Assembly: GCA_002914805.1 (NCBI GenBank)
Contig: JXTB01000107.1
Location: forward strand, 31,909 to 95,908
Reading direction: 5' to 3'
DNA length: 64,000 nt
Source: Parasponia andersonii
Lineage: Eukaryota > Streptophyta > Magnoliopsida > Rosales > Cannabaceae
Every line of letters starts with the position of its first letter. Position 1 is the first letter of the stretch. Shown in pieces: positions 1 to 11,714 of this stretch. A model generated the notes under the pieces. That model had not been told where the DNA came from and did no database searches. It was given only the letters and a program-made list of their open reading frames with translations. A program made the position numbers and the translations under genes.

Positions 1-281
1 AGCAGATTCAAGCTTAGAGTATTCCACACTTTGGGTAGTCTAAGTCTTTAGCACTCTTCAATAGCTTTCAATCTTTCCGATTCCCCAAACGCTATTGTAA
101 CCTTGAGTGTTCGTTATTATTCATAAAATAGTGAGAAAACAGTGGACGTAGGCTCATCTTTTTTGGGGCTGAACCACTATAAATTCCTCTCTCCTTATTT
201 GCTTTGATTATTACTTCAATTCACACAAGCCACATCTCTTGATTATTTATAAATTTATTGTTGATAAAACCTCCATCAACA
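1..281 (+). repeat. LTR end fragment, Ty1/copia-like
   Basis: The stretch carries the plant copia LTR signature GTGGACGTAGGC followed by a GAACCAC motif (about 142-176) and ends in CCATCAACA at 281, as an LTR should. No primer-binding site follows, so it is either the 3' LTR of an element lying left of the window or a solo LTR. It is a fossil and its left end is outside the window. Confidence 0.55.
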
Positions 282-2200
282 CTGTATAATCATTGGGATG
301 TGCCAGCTCCGTGCTCCGGCATCGTTGCTACAAGAGCCTTGTGCTCTTTTGGCACATGGTCTGGTCTCTTGTATTGACTATCGTTAACGAAATGTGTTAT
401 ATTGTTGTCCCTTTTTTCTGTTACTTTTCTTTTGGGTTGTAACGGGGACCTCGAAACAATCTCCGTATCCCATGCATGTAATTCTTGACATATTGCTGTA
501 ACTACTATGGTCTTATAGGTGCTTGCTTGTCTCACTGATGCGCAAAAAAGAAATATACTAACATTTTTGTAGACCAACAATCAATTTCCTATACTCTCCA
601 TACACTTTCTGAGTATTCTTTTTGTTTTGGGCTAACAAAATTCTGATCATTCATTTACTGAATAGAGGATTGGCATTGGGCATTGCCCATGTATATAACT
701 CAATTTGTATGGGAATTTTACATAAACCTTTCCTGGATTTTACCTTTTTTTAATAACAAATATTATTAAGTTTTCTCAATAATTATATATTTACATTTTA
801 TCATGTATATAATTACATCTTTGTTTGGGAGCTTAGCGCTCTCATACATACTTGATACTTCTGGTCTACTCATTTTTTAAAGAAAAAATTGCTTAAAGAA
901 ATTATTTTTGTGACTTTAACCAAATTAATTGCTTTTCTATACATTTATATAGCAACGTTGAGGGACACATGTGGATTGAACAACTAAAAATGTGAAACCC
1001 GTAAGTAAAATTAGAAGTCAATTCCACATATCTATTAATATAGTGCACAGTTTGGCATATGCTCTTTCGCATTTTCTAAAAGGCAAATTACATGTTAATG
1101 AAACTTGAAAGGGCATATTAATTTGAGTTTATTCGTTTGAAAACCTAATTCATAAATAGCATAGAAGAAGTATTGTTTCTACATCAAATTAAACCATCTA
1201 CCAGCTAGGTTAATTAACTATTCATTGGTCAAGGATTCTTGAGAATACGTCGGAGAGGAGAGAGATTCAAATTTTAGTTAAGCCACTTATCTATAAATTC
1301 ATAGTTAAAAACAAAATAAAAAAAAATATTGTAGTTAGGAGGCTTAGGCGATTGCTTTACTTGCCTACCTTTGAGTCGGAACTAAGACAAACCTAAAGCA
1401 GTAGTAGAGCCACATGGGAGCGAGTGTGGATGGTGGGCCTAGTGGCCTTCCACTCAATTTTTTATATTTTCAAATAGGCATCTAATATACTTTTAAATTC
1501 TTTTAAAATTCTAATTTTGCCCCATTGAAAATTCCGAATTTTTTACTTTTGCCCCTATAAAAGAATTTGAGTTTCAGTTTTGGGTCCATGAATCAAATCC
1601 TAATTAAATGTATTTATTCTATTATCTCCCAGGCCTAAAGCTATTATTGACTTTTATTATAACCAGAATTGAGTCCTATTTATGGTCCAATATTTTTATT
1701 ATTATTAAAAAGCTTTTAAAAGAAAGGAAAGATCTATAATTTAGAGTGTGTTTTCTTTCCTTGAAGATTTTTCTCATACCTTTACTGGATGAAAGTTTTG
1801 GCTCCTCTGGTAGCCTAAACAACTAATTTGTATAACTCTATCTACACTCATAGCCGATCCCAAAAATCTCCCAATCCCGTAATACCACCTAGATTGAGTC
1901 ATATACGCATTAGGTTTCTTTTAGAAGTAGCCACACACAGGCAAACACAACAAATGTCAACAAAAGATTAAATCAACTTGAATACTGGCCACAGTCATAC
2001 AACATGAATCATGCTTACATCAAATGTAACTGTCAAATTAAAGTAGTTCATTTTGTATGAGACTTGCATCAACAAAAAAAATTTATCTTGATGCAACATA
2101 CTCCTTATAGTGTAGCAAAAGTAACTCAAAATTTATGTTAAATCTAAAAATATGAGGTTTGAGGAAAATTTGTGTAGTGATACTATAGGTCAAGAAGCTC
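282..2200. other. AT-rich intergenic sequence, no gene seen
   Basis: I see no coding family on either strand. The short minus-strand ORF at 290-580 has no recognisable domain. The stretch near 1500-1720 has the flavour of transposon-derived noncoding DNA, but I could not delimit an element. Confidence 0.5.
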
Positions 2201-2206
2201 TAAGCT

Positions 2207-2215
2207 TATATAAAA
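2207..2215 (+). promoter_or_regulatory. TATA box of the CYP75A pseudogene (candidate)
   Basis: TATATAAAA stands about 80 bp before the first recognisable P450 residues and is followed by a CT/CA-rich stretch like a plant 5' leader. Its place fits the old promoter of the P450 relic that follows. This rests on position and motif only. Confidence 0.4.
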
Positions 2216-2283
2216 CCAAGGCCCAAAGAACAGCAAGCATTATTTTTCAGTCACGCTACTAACTACTAAGCACCTTACTAGCT

Positions 2284-2397
2284 CAAGACCACCTCTATTC
2301 ATCTCGACTCACTCACATTTTCCTGCGGCTAGGCTCCGGCCCCAAGCATCTCCTGCTGCAGGGCCTAAGAGGATGGCCCGTTGTGAGTAGTACTGAG
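2284..2397 (+). pseudogene. CYP75A: CYP75A pseudogene, piece 1 (N-terminal anchor and hinge)
   Basis: One reading frame gives a hydrophobic stretch (THIFLRL) followed by a hinge reading LRGWPVV. This matches the LPPGPRGWPVVG hinge that follows the membrane anchor of microsomal P450s, and flavonoid 3',5'-hydroxylase (F3'5'H) in particular. The enzyme would hydroxylate the flavonoid B ring at the ER membrane. No start codon is visible in this frame, and the proline-rich hinge has lost prolines. The piece stops exactly at the target duplication of an hAT-type MITE. The other pieces are at 4574-4765, 5084-5444, 11715-11835 and 13990-14403, in the same order and on the same strand. The I-helix and ExxR region is not seen anywhere, so the gene is dead. 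Confidence 0.65.
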
Positions 2398-3071
2398 TAC
2401 GGGTGAACAAAAAACCCACTAACCCACACCGACTGCCTGACCCACACTAAACCACTCGCCTAAAATCCACTTGTTAAAATACCCGTCAAGTGGCGGGTGG
2501 GTTGGTTTGAACCCGCCAAGGAAGTGGGCGGGTTCTATTTGCCTTTTATGTGGGCGGGTTCAACTGGACCCGCCCTCCCCCTCCCCCCTCCCCAAAAAAA
2601 GAGAGCTAATTATCCTTCAACCTCAGTGGACTTGTAGGCACATGTATAATAAGAGGTGAATAGCTAATCAAGTTATAAGATCTTATAGACTTTGATGTTT
2701 TGCTTAAACTATTTAAGCATGTATTATTAAACTCTATGAGACTTCATTGCTTAGTTTGAAACTCTTCAAATTCTATGTTTTATTGTGGTTATCTATTGTG
2801 ATATTTTATGAGTTTCTTTTACTTTCTACTTGATTTTATGTCTCTTAAGTTTAGTTCTTTTATGTCATACTTCTTTGAAAATATATAATTTGATGATTTA
2901 ATAGTTTTTAGATAATCTGAACATATCAAACAAGCCTGCCATAACTGCATGTACTCACCTATAACTCCCTAACTCGCCATTTAATTGAGCGGTCATGGGT
3001 TAAGCGTTTCTAAAACTACCACAAAATACAACTGCACAAATTACCAACAACCGGCCTGTTATGCACCCATA
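2398..3071. mobile_element. hAT-type MITE inserted in the P450 relic
   Basis: The ends are TACGGGTGAAC and, on the other strand, TATGGGTGCAT. The flanks are GTACTGAG (2390-2397) and GTACTAAG (3072-3079), a near-perfect 8-bp target duplication with one mismatch. The interior starts with the CCC-rich tract and CGGGT repeats common in plant non-autonomous hAT elements of this TIR type. It has no coding capacity; the short ORFs inside it are chance. A second element with hAT-type ends is at 50712-51328. Confidence 0.75.
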
Positions 3072-3079
3072 GTACTAAG

Positions 3080-3884
3080 TAGCTTGTTGACATGGGGTAT
3101 GACTTTTGAGCCAATATTGTCAAAAATCTGTCCATACTTAAAAGATTTATTTCTGCACGAACTCTATTAAAAAATTGTCATTTTTAAGTTATAAGGAACG
3201 AATAAGAAGTGGTGGCATTTTCATGAATAAATAATCTTTTTAAAAAACTATGTTTATAATTATAAAAATGTACAAAACTAAACAATAGATTTTTTAGCTT
3301 TGCTAGTGGGTATCATTTTTTTTTCACCTTACCTTTCCAGGTTCGATTCCTAACCTCGTTTTTTTTCTTTCCTTTTTTCTTTCTTTTTCTCTCTCTTTTT
3401 TTTTTTAAAAAAAAAAATTCTTTTTTTATTTCGGGTTGGTATATTCTAGAGTTGTAGAGCAAAATAAGAACTTGGAAGTTTTTTCTAGCATAATAATCTT
3501 GTAGCTGATTACTCTTTAAACCATTACCAATTTATTCTTAGAAACCACAAGCTAATTGATTTTTAGAAACTAAAAACTAGCAACTATAATAGTTCTACCA
3601 TAAATATCATAACTATTTAGTTAATATAAATTGAAAACTAAATTAGTTTCTATCATAAATAGTAGAACTATTTGGTTAATTTAATTATTGATTATTAGAA
3701 ACCAATTATGTTATTGGAAATTAATTGCTAGAATCCGAAAACCAAGTAGGTTTCTACCAGATAGGTTTCAATAACTAGTAACCAATATATATTTCTATTG
3801 CTTTTACTTCAAAAATATAATTATTTAATTTGAGAACTATATTATGTTCTTCAATATCTTTATTCAACGTCTTACCCAATTCTC
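3080..3884. other. AT-rich spacer with pyrimidine tract
   Basis: The stretch lies between two pieces of the P450 relic. It holds a long T/C tract (about 3358-3430) and, from about 3530, loosely repeated GAAAC/GTTTC words that foreshadow the tandem array which follows. No coding sequence is seen. Confidence 0.5.
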
Positions 3885-4430
3885 GTTATAGGGCATTCTG
3901 CAAAAATGAAAACCATAATAGTTTTCAGGAAATTTCCATTAAAATAAATATTTTGAAAAAAAAAAACACAAATAGTTTCTAGGAAACTATTATGGTTTTC
4001 TTTGATTTAATTAGCTACAGAACATTCTGCAAAATTGAAACTACAATGGTTTTCTGTGATTTACTTAGCTATTAGGTATTTTGCTAAAGGAAACTACAAT
4101 GATTTTTAGGAAACCTTCATAGATTCTGGTGATTTACTTATCTACATGGAATTTTACAAAAAAGAAACCATAATGGTTTCCAAAAAATCTTCGTAGTTTC
4201 CTGTAATTTATTTAGCTATAAGGCTTTTTGCATAAAGGAAATTCTAATAGTTTCTAGAAAATATTTGTAGTTTCCTGTGATTTACTTACTTACAGAACAT
4301 TCCACTAATGGAAACTAAACTAGTTTCAAGGAAATCTTTGTGATTTCTTGTGATTTACTTACGAACATGACATTCTGCTAATAGGAAACTAAATTGGTCT
4401 CTAAGAAACCTTTGTAATTTTCTGTAAAAA
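3885..4430. repeat. 73-74 bp degenerate tandem repeat
   Basis: The word GATTTACTT and its variants recur at 4058, 4131, 4205, 4279 and 4352 (spacings 73, 74, 74, 73). A truncated unit ends near 4425, and an earlier unit at 4004 is 54 bp away. Each unit also holds GAAACTA...AGTTTC, so single units can fold on themselves. About six to seven copies are present, diverged from each other. The array sits inside the old P450 gene between its first and second pieces. Confidence 0.8.
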
Positions 4431-4573
4431 AAAAACAAAAGATGACTTATTTACTAAAATGCCACCGTAGTTTCTAGCTCCCAAAATATTTAGAAAAATA
4501 TCCTAAAAAGTTGTACGAAATTTTTATTATTTAAGCTCATAAATTTGGTAATATTTTTAAAAAATTGGTATAA

Positions 4574-4765
4574 GTGTCCAAAACCCTTTTAGGTATTAAT
4601 CCCCATGTCTCACTGGCCCAAATGGCTAAAAAGTATGGGCCTATCATGTACCTCAAGATGGACACTTGTGGAGAAATTTATACTTGTGGCGTCGTCATTG
4701 CATCCGAGCCCTTCAACTTGAGCTTTCGTAAAAAGAGTACTTATAAGAAATGGCTTTTTATTTAA
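4574..4765 (+). pseudogene. CYP75A: CYP75A pseudogene, piece 2
   Basis: The open frame reads [20 protein letters not shown], the strongly conserved segment of F3'5'H just after the hinge (family form [20 protein letters not shown]). VVIAS follows, matching the family's VVAS. After that the match is lost and the frame ends in AT-rich sequence. The family's next residues (a SNRP-type motif) are missing, so there is a deletion or an inserted AT-rich block between this piece and the next. The ATG at 4574 is internal and is not the original start. Confidence 0.8.
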
Positions 4766-5083
4766 GATCAATTTAAAAAATAGCTTTCTTTTTAACCTAT
4801 TTAATAACCTTTTACAATTTTATTTTAATAAATATCCATTTTTTAGTTGATCTATTTTTTTATAAAGTAAATCAATTTTTTAAAAATAAATTGATATATT
4901 TTGATATACTAAATAAAGTAAATTAATTTTTTGAAAAAATAAATTAAAATATTTTCATATACTGAATATGAAAAACGATCATTTTTTAAATAATTTTTAA
5001 AATTCGATTATTTTTTTAAGGTGTTTGAAAAATGGTCATTTTATAAACTATTATCCACAATTTAGCCTATGGGCCAAAAAGTA
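4766..5083. other. AT-rich block splitting the P450 relic
   Basis: About 300 bp of very AT-rich sequence separate pieces 2 and 3 of the relic, where the intact gene has continuous exon 1. It contains several near-repeats of ATTTTTTAAAATAAATTAA type. It may be a small degraded insertion; no clear terminal repeats or duplication were found. Confidence 0.45.
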
Positions 5084-5444
5084 CTTGTTACCCTCAACCC
5101 CACCTTCTACAAGTGTGCAATTCACATTGCCTATAGAGCCCAAAGCTTGGTGTTCACCGATATTGGGTTGTCGTGGAATTTGCTTTGAAAGTTTAGTCTA
5201 CACAAGTAGTTTGAGGGCAAATCCTTTGAAAATTAGGATTGGTATCATGTGTCGTGGCGAACGTGATCGGTCCAAAAAGTCCAAGTCAACATGTGTGTGC
5301 AACAAAGGGCTTGGGGTCCAATCATTTCAAGGACGTTGTTGTGGAGCTAATAAGATTGGCCGGTTTGTTCAATATTTGGTGACTTCGTACCCTCCATTTG
5401 CTCGAATGGACTTGCAAGGCATTGAGGGGAAAATGAAGGGTGTC
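5084..5444 (+). pseudogene. CYP75A: CYP75A pseudogene, piece 3
   Basis: Three frames together cover consecutive parts of F3'5'H exon 1: IHIAYRAQSLVFTDIG (family HLAYGAQDMVFADYG), then SNHFKDVVVEL with AGLFNI (family SNEFKDMVVEL...AGYFNIGDF), then MDLQGIEGKMK (family MDLQGIEGEMK). The order and spacing fit the gene. In-frame stops and at least two frameshifts make it non-functional; for example, TGA replaces the Arg codon of the LLRKLSNLH motif. The piece ends at the 5-bp target site of the gypsy element that follows and resumes at 11715. Confidence 0.85.
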
Positions 5445-5898
5445 TGATACAGTAGCCCACAAAATGACCCATCGCCAAGGCTCAAAATTCTAAAACCCGA
5501 TCTAATGAACATTCCATTAGTTGGTAGAATGTTTTTGTGTGTTAGGTATTTTAGACTTATTTATTTGAAACATGTTAGGTTATTTAGCTTGTTTATTTGA
5601 AGTATATTAGGTGAACAATTTGTTTATTTAAATGTGTTAGATGAACAATTTATTTATTTAAATGTGTTTGGTTAGTAGGTGCTAGGTGTATGGTTGTAAA
5701 TTTTTTAGAATTATTTTATTGGATGGTTTAGATTAATCCTAAATTTGTATAAATAGTCTTCATTGGAAAGAATTGTAATCATCCAATCTTCAATCACATT
5801 TTAATTTTCTCTTCTAAATTCTCTTTGAGAATTTTACTTATTTCTATTCTCGTTATGAGAATGTAAGTTAGAGTGAAATCTAGCAATCTTCTGCGTCA
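5445..5898 (+). repeat. 5' LTR of gypsy element 1
   Basis: This LTR is 454 bp long, starting TGATACAGTAG and ending TTCTGCGTCA. It matches 11347-11714 along its length. The LTR is flanked on the left by GTGTC (5440-5444). Confidence 0.9.
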
Positions 5899-5900
5899 AT

Positions 5901-5912
5901 TGGTACCAGAGC
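5901..5912 (+). other. Primer-binding site of gypsy element 1
   Basis: TGGTACCAGAGC lies two bases after the 5' LTR. It matches, with one change, the TGGTATCAGAGC complement of plant initiator tRNA-Met used to prime reverse transcription. Confidence 0.85.
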
Positions 5913-6409
5913 CTACCTCTGTATCAGGCGGAGCTTTCATGTTACCGTCACCCTACACTATTTCCATTAAAAAAAAAATCCTTATTCCATCATCACCTTC
6001 GTTATCTAATCCTTACCATCATCTTCTACAATAATTATTTACCACACATACACATATAATCCTTCCATACACTATCTTTGTTTTTTTTTTTAAAAAAAAC
6101 AAGAGATGTATATCAAAGGCATATATCAAGCTTTCCACTTTGGAGAATTTGCTTCATTCCTTTAACAAGCTAATATATACATTTTTGTGAGCTTTATTTT
6201 TCTCTTATTATTTAGATTTTTGAGAGTTCTATTTTTTTTTCTTTATTCTTAAGAATTTGTACTATTTACTTTCCTATAAAAGCAAGAAAAGAAAAAAAAA
6301 AAAAGTAAAAAAAAAAGTAATTCTATTTTTTTTTTAGTTTTAAAAATTTGTACTATTTTCTTTCCTATAAAAACAAAAAAAAAGTTAAAAAAAATAAAAA
6401 AAAAAAAAG

Positions 6410-7726
6410 ATGTCGGACAAAGAGTCTAGCCAACAAAATCCCGATGTAGAAGAGTTCGCAACAAAGGAGTCAGTGGATGCACTTAATAGAAGATTACAGA
6501 ATCTAGAGATAATACTTACAAATTTGACTCAATATTTTCTTAGTAGACGAAACAACAATTATGAATGACAGAGACGTGACGAAATTGAACCTCTTAGAAA
6601 TTTTAGGCGGCATCGAAATCAACTTTTTTAAGGTGAAGATTCTAGTGAAGACGATGAAGGACCAGCCACACCCGAAAACAACCAAGGACCTTGATAAAAT
6701 GACTACTGCAGGAAGATTAAGATTCCACAATTTAATGGTCTATTCATGATTGAAGAATTCCTTGATTGGCTAGTTGAAGTAGAAAAATTCTTTAATTATT
6801 AGGATACTCCAAAACACATGAAAGTCAAATTGGTGGCTTATCGACTTAAAGGAGGCAGGTTAGTTTAGTGGGATCAATTATAAGTGACACATATTCGACA
6901 AGAGAGAAACAAAGTTTACACTTGGTGGCAGATGAAACAATTGATGATCGAGCACTTTCTACCTCTAGATTACGAACAAGCACTTTTTAGTTGATATCAA
7001 CATTACCGACAAGCATACCTAATAGTACAAGAATACGTAATCGAGTTTCATAAACTAGCTGGCTGAGTGGACATTTATGAATCTGAAAGTCAAAAGATTT
7101 CTAGATTTATTGAAGGACTGCGTGCAAACATATAAGACGAGGTATTCAAACAATCTTATAATACTTTGTCTAGTATATATTAACTCACTTTGAAAATTGA
7201 AACTCAGCTCAACGAAAGGGCACATCATAATTCAACAACTTCTCAATCCTCTACACCACAACAAAGATATGATTTGAGCAAAAGGAAGGCCATAACAAGA
7301 CTACACGATGAAGCAGTAAGACCAACTCCTTCTTATAACCAACCAACTATTCGACTGCAAAGGGAAATAGCCAACAACAACACTAACAACACTTATGCAA
7401 TCCTGAGAGGTAATAAATGTTATCGTTGTGGACAAACAGGCCACTATTCAAATCAATGTCATCAGAACAGATCCATTCATCTAAACATACATGATGACGA
7501 CGTCAAAAGGGACGAAGCGTATTTCGAGAATGAGGAGTACGTAGATGAAGTTGAAATTGAGAAAGTCATTTATGGAGATGAATGTATGTCCTTGGCGATA
7601 AGACGATTGATGTATACACTAAAGAAGGAAGAAGACATATCACGACACAAGATCTTTAAGACTCATTGTACGGTTGAACACGAGTGTATGATCTTATTAT
7701 TGACAGTGGGAGTAGTGAGAACATAG
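6410..7726 (+). pseudogene. gag region of gypsy element 1 (fossil)
   Basis: The region is the broken gag of the element. A start-like MSDKESS follows an A-rich leader (about 5913-6409). Near its end is a CX2CX4HX4C zinc knuckle (CYRCGQTGHYSNQC, about 7418-7459) typical of nucleocapsid. Protease sequence follows directly. Confidence 0.75.
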
Positions 7727-10528
7727 TATCCAAGACTATGGTGGATAAGTTACAGCTACCAATCCAACCATATATTGTCCTATATTGCATTGGTTGGATC
7801 AAGGACGTCGGTGAAACAAAAGTGATACAACAATGTTGAATTCCTTTCTCCATCGATAAATACAAAGATGACGTATTATATGATGTTGTTGATATGGATG
7901 CTTGTCATATATTACTTGGTCAATCGTGACAATTTGATTTAAACACTATGCATAATGACAAAAGCTAACACATACAACTTCCACAAGGATAATATGAAGA
8001 TTACTCTGGCTCCTATGAAGCTGCAAAATAACCAAGCAACCTCTACTAGGACCAACCTTCATTTTATACCTAAAGAGACATATACTCTTACCAATATTCT
8101 TGTGCAAGTTCAAACATTATTGTCTGAATTTGAAGATATCGTTCCTGAGAAGTTACTCGCTAGCTTACCACCCTTATGAAATATTCAACACCAGATTGAT
8201 CTTGTTCCAAGAGCAAGTCTACCAAGTTTACCGCATGAGTCCTAAGGAGTATGAGATCCTACAAACACAAGTCCAAGACCTTTTCAAGAAAGGGATGATT
8301 AGAGAAAGTATGACCCTCGTGGTTGTGCCTGCACTCCTAACACCGAAGAAAGACGGATGCTGGAGGATGTGCGTTGATAGTCGGGCCATCAACAAGGTTA
8401 CGGTACGATATCGATTTCCTATCCCACGATTAGATGACATGCTTGATAGATTGGGAGGATCAAAGCTCTTTTCCAAGACTGATTTGTGGAGTGGACACTA
8501 TCAGATTCGTATTCATCCTAGAGATGAATGGAAGACTGCATTCAAAACACATACAAGACTATATGAGTGGTTAGTTATGCCGATCGGTCTATACAATGCC
8601 TCGAGTACTTTCATGAGGTTAATGAATTAGGTATTCTAACCCTTCATTGGAAGATTTGTCGTTGTTTATTTTGATGATATTTTGGTTTATAGTCAGAATG
8701 AGAAAGAACATCTACAACATTTGACTGAAGTTTTTAATGCACTTCGTAAGAATCAGTTGTATGTCAACCTAAAAAAATGTAGCTTTATGACTGACAACTT
8801 AGTCTTCTTGGGCTTTGTTGTAAGTTCTAACAGAATCAAAGTCGATCAAGATAAGTTAAAGGCTATCCAGGATTGGCCAATACCGAAGACCATTACAGAA
8901 GTTCGAAGTTTTCATGGTCTTGCGATGTTCTATAGAGGATTTGTGAGAAACTTTAGTACTATAGCTGCATCGCTCACCCAATGTTTAAAGCAAAAGCAAT
9001 TCCTTTGGATAGAAGAAGTGGAATAGAGTTTTGATATCTTGAAGGAAAAACTCATAAATACACCTGACCTTGTACTCCTTGACTTTGACAAGATTTTCGA
9101 AGTCGACTGTGATGCTTCTGGCATAGGTGTTGGAGCTATTCTATCTCATGATATGAAACCGATAACTTTCTTTAGTAAAAAGCTCAATGAAGCTAGAAAG
9201 AAGTGGTCAACGTATGAACAAAAATTATATGCGATTATTCGTACATTACAACAATGGGAGTCATATCTAGTGCGGAAGGAATTCATCCACAATACGGATC
9301 ATCAAGCACTTAAGTACCTCAACAACTCTTCCAGACCAAATCAAATGCACACTTGATGGATTGCCTATATCCAGAAGTTCACTTTCTCTCTCAGGCATAA
9401 GTCAGGACAATTAAACAAAGTTATTGATGCATTGAGTCACTGACTTATACTACTGACTCCTGTTCAAAATGAAATAATCGGTTTTGATTATTTGAAAGAC
9501 TTATATGCTGAAGATGAAGATTTCAAAGAAGAATAAGAGAAGTACATTAGTGGAGATGCAAATAAACATCAAATACATGATGGTTTTCTATTCTTTGAAA
9601 ACTATTTATATATTCCATGAGGATCTCTCAGTGGACACATCATTCAGGAGCTATACACTGGAGGGTTAGCATGACACATGGGAGGAGACAAAACTATTTC
9701 ATTAGTGGAAGCTCAATACTTTTGGCCACATCTTAAACGTGACGTCAAGAAATTTTTCAATCATTGTTATATATGCCAGACTGCAAAGGGGCAAGCTCAA
9801 AGCACTGGATTATACATGCCACTTCCTATTCCTGATATACCTTGGGAAGATTTATCCATGGATTTCCTCTTAGGACTACCGAGAACACAAAAAGGTTCTG
9901 ATTCTATCTTTGTTGTGGTAGATCATTTTCAAAGATGACTCATTTTATTCCCTGTAAGAAAACTTCAGATGCTACTTATATTGCTCAATTGTTCTTGGAG
10001 AGATTGTTCGTCTGCATGGGTTACAAGGACAATAGTCTCTGATTGCGATAGTAAATTCCTCAGTCATTTTTGGTGTACTTTGTGGATGAGACTTGATATC
10101 AACTTATAATTCAGTAGCACTTGCCATTCCCAAATAGATGGGTAAACTGAAGTTACTAATTGCACATTGGGCAATATTTTATGTTGTTTGATCAAAGAAA
10201 GTCCTAGAGAATGGGAGAATGTCCTACTGCAAGTTGAGTTTACTTATAACAATGTGCCATATCATTCAAGTGGTAAATCTCTATTTGAATTTGTTTATAT
10301 TCGTCCTCTGTTGCATACTCTCGATTTGGTACCTTTATCAAAACTTCCAGGGATGAGCATTATTGCCGAACATTTGATTAATAAGGCGATCTACATTCAT
10401 GAATATGTGAAAAAAAATTAGAAGAGGTTACTACAAAATACACGACTAATGCTAACAAGAATAGAAGATTCAAAACTTTCAAAGAGGGAGATTTTGTAAT
10501 GGTTCATTTATGTAAAGAAAGACTTCCA
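7660..10528 (+). pseudogene. pol region of gypsy element 1 (fossil)
   Basis: Parts in order: protease with an IDSGSSE active-site motif (about 7697-7930), reverse transcriptase (about 8170-8900), RNase H (about 9040-9360) and integrase with zinc-binding and catalytic segments (about 9660-10430). The region then runs into the assembly gap. It is a heavily broken fossil. Order RT-RNaseH-IN marks Ty3/gypsy rather than copia. Confidence 0.85.
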
Positions 10529-11346
10529 NNNNNNNNNNNNNNNNNNNNNNNNNNNNNNNNNNNNNNNNNNNNNNNNNNNNNNNNNNNNNNNNNNNNNNNN
10601 NNNNNNNNNNNNNNNNNNNNNNNNNNNNNNNNNNNNNNNNNNNNNNNNNNNNNNNNNNNNNNNNNNNNNNNNNNNNNNNNNNNNNNNNNNNNNNNNNNNN
10701 NNNNNNNNNNNNNNNNNNNNNNNNNNNNNNNNNNNNNNNNNNNNNNNNNNNNNNNNNNNNNNNNNNNNNNNNNNNNNNNNNNNNNNNNNNNNNNNNNNNN
10801 NNNNNNNNNNNNNNNNNNNNNNNNNNNNNNNNNNNNNNNNNNNNNNNNNNNNNNNNNNNNNNNNNNNNNNNNNNNNNNNNNNNNNNNNNNNNNNNNNNNN
10901 NNNNNNNNNNNNNNNNNNNNNNNNNNNNNNNNNNNNNNNNNNNNNNNNNNNNNNNNNNNNNNNNNNNNNNNNNNNNNNNNNNNNNNNNNNNNNNNNNNNN
11001 NNNNNNNNNNNNNNNNNNNNNNNNNNNNNNNNNNNNNNNNNNNNNNNNNNNNNNNNNNNNNNNNNNNNNNNNNNNNNNNNNNNNNNNNNNNNNNNNNNNN
11101 NNNNNNNNNNNNNNNNNNNNNNNNNNNNNNNNNNNNNNNNNNNNNNNNNNNNNNNNNNNNNNNNNNNNNNNNNNNNNNNNNNNNNNNNNNNNNNNNNNNN
11201 NNNNNNNNNNNNNNNNNNNNNNNNNNNNNNNNNNNNNNNNNNNNNNNNNNNNNNNNNNNNNNNNNNNNNNNNNNNNNNNNNNNNNNNNNNNNNNNNNNNN
11301 NNNNNNNNNNNNNNNNNNNNNNNNNNNNNNNNNNNNNNNNNNNNNN
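10529..11346. other. Assembly gap (818 Ns)
   Basis: The run of N hides the end of integrase, any chromodomain, the polypurine tract and the start of the 3' LTR of gypsy element 1. If the 3' LTR equals the 5' LTR in length it would begin near 11261, inside the gap. The true gap length is unknown. Confidence 0.95.
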
Positions 11347-11714
11347 TTTTTGTGTGTTAGGTATTTTAAACTTATTTATTTAAAATGTGTTAGATTATTT
11401 AGCTTGTTTATTTGAAGTATGTTAGGTGAATAATTTGTTTATTTAAAGTGTGTTAGGTGAATAATTTATTTATTTCAGTGTGTTTAGTTGGTAGGTGCTA
11501 AGTGTATAGTTGTAAGTTTCTTAGAATTATTTTATTTGATGGTTTAGATTAATCCTAAACTTATATAAATAGCCTCTATTAGCAAGAGTTGTAATCATCC
11601 AATCTTCAATCACTTCTTAATTTTCTCTTCTAAATTCTCTTTTAGAATTTTACTTATTTATATTCTCGTTGTGAAAATATAAGTTAGAGTGAAATCCAAC
11701 AATCCTTTGCGTCA
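11347..11714 (+). repeat. 3' LTR of gypsy element 1 (partial)
   Basis: The visible part matches the 5' LTR from about 5530 onward and ends in CTTTGCGTCA. It is followed by the target duplication GTGTC (11715-11719) and then by P450 sequence. Confidence 0.9.

Larger units (their letters stand above)
5445..11714 (+). mobile_element. Ty3/gypsy chromovirus-like element 1 (fossil)
   Basis: This is a full-length LTR retrotransposon fossil of about 6.27 kb, plus strand. It has TG...CA LTRs, a tRNA-Met primer site, then gag with a zinc knuckle, protease, reverse transcriptase, RNase H and integrase in gypsy order. The 5-bp target duplication GTGTC lies at 5440-5444 and 11715-11719, within the P450 exon. 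RT wording such as [12 protein letters not shown] and [14 protein letters not shown] points to the plant chromovirus branch. The coding part is badly broken, with well over ten disruptions. The two LTRs differ at roughly one base in ten by hand count over about 370 bp, suggesting an age of several million years at usual plant rates. An assembly gap hides its 3' interior. Confidence 0.9.

Noticed and set aside
290-580. 96-residue minus-strand ORF
   Set aside because: No domain, no gene context, and atypical composition for a plant protein.
3295-3360. Possible tRNA-derived SINE or tRNA gene (AGTGGGTA and GGTTCGATTCC words)
   Set aside because: The B-box word is good, but the cloverleaf does not form and no SINE body or target duplication can be defined.
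3885-4430. CRISPR-like array
   Set aside because: The repeats are diverged, directly abutting 73-74 bp units without unique spacers, in plant DNA.
5025-5447. 140-residue plus-strand ORF as a real protein
   Set aside because: Only its last part is in the P450 frame; the rest reads P450 sequence in the wrong frame, so it is a by-product of the broken gene.
10499-11383. 294-residue open frame
   Set aside because: It is almost entirely Ns from the assembly gap, with a few real residues at either end.
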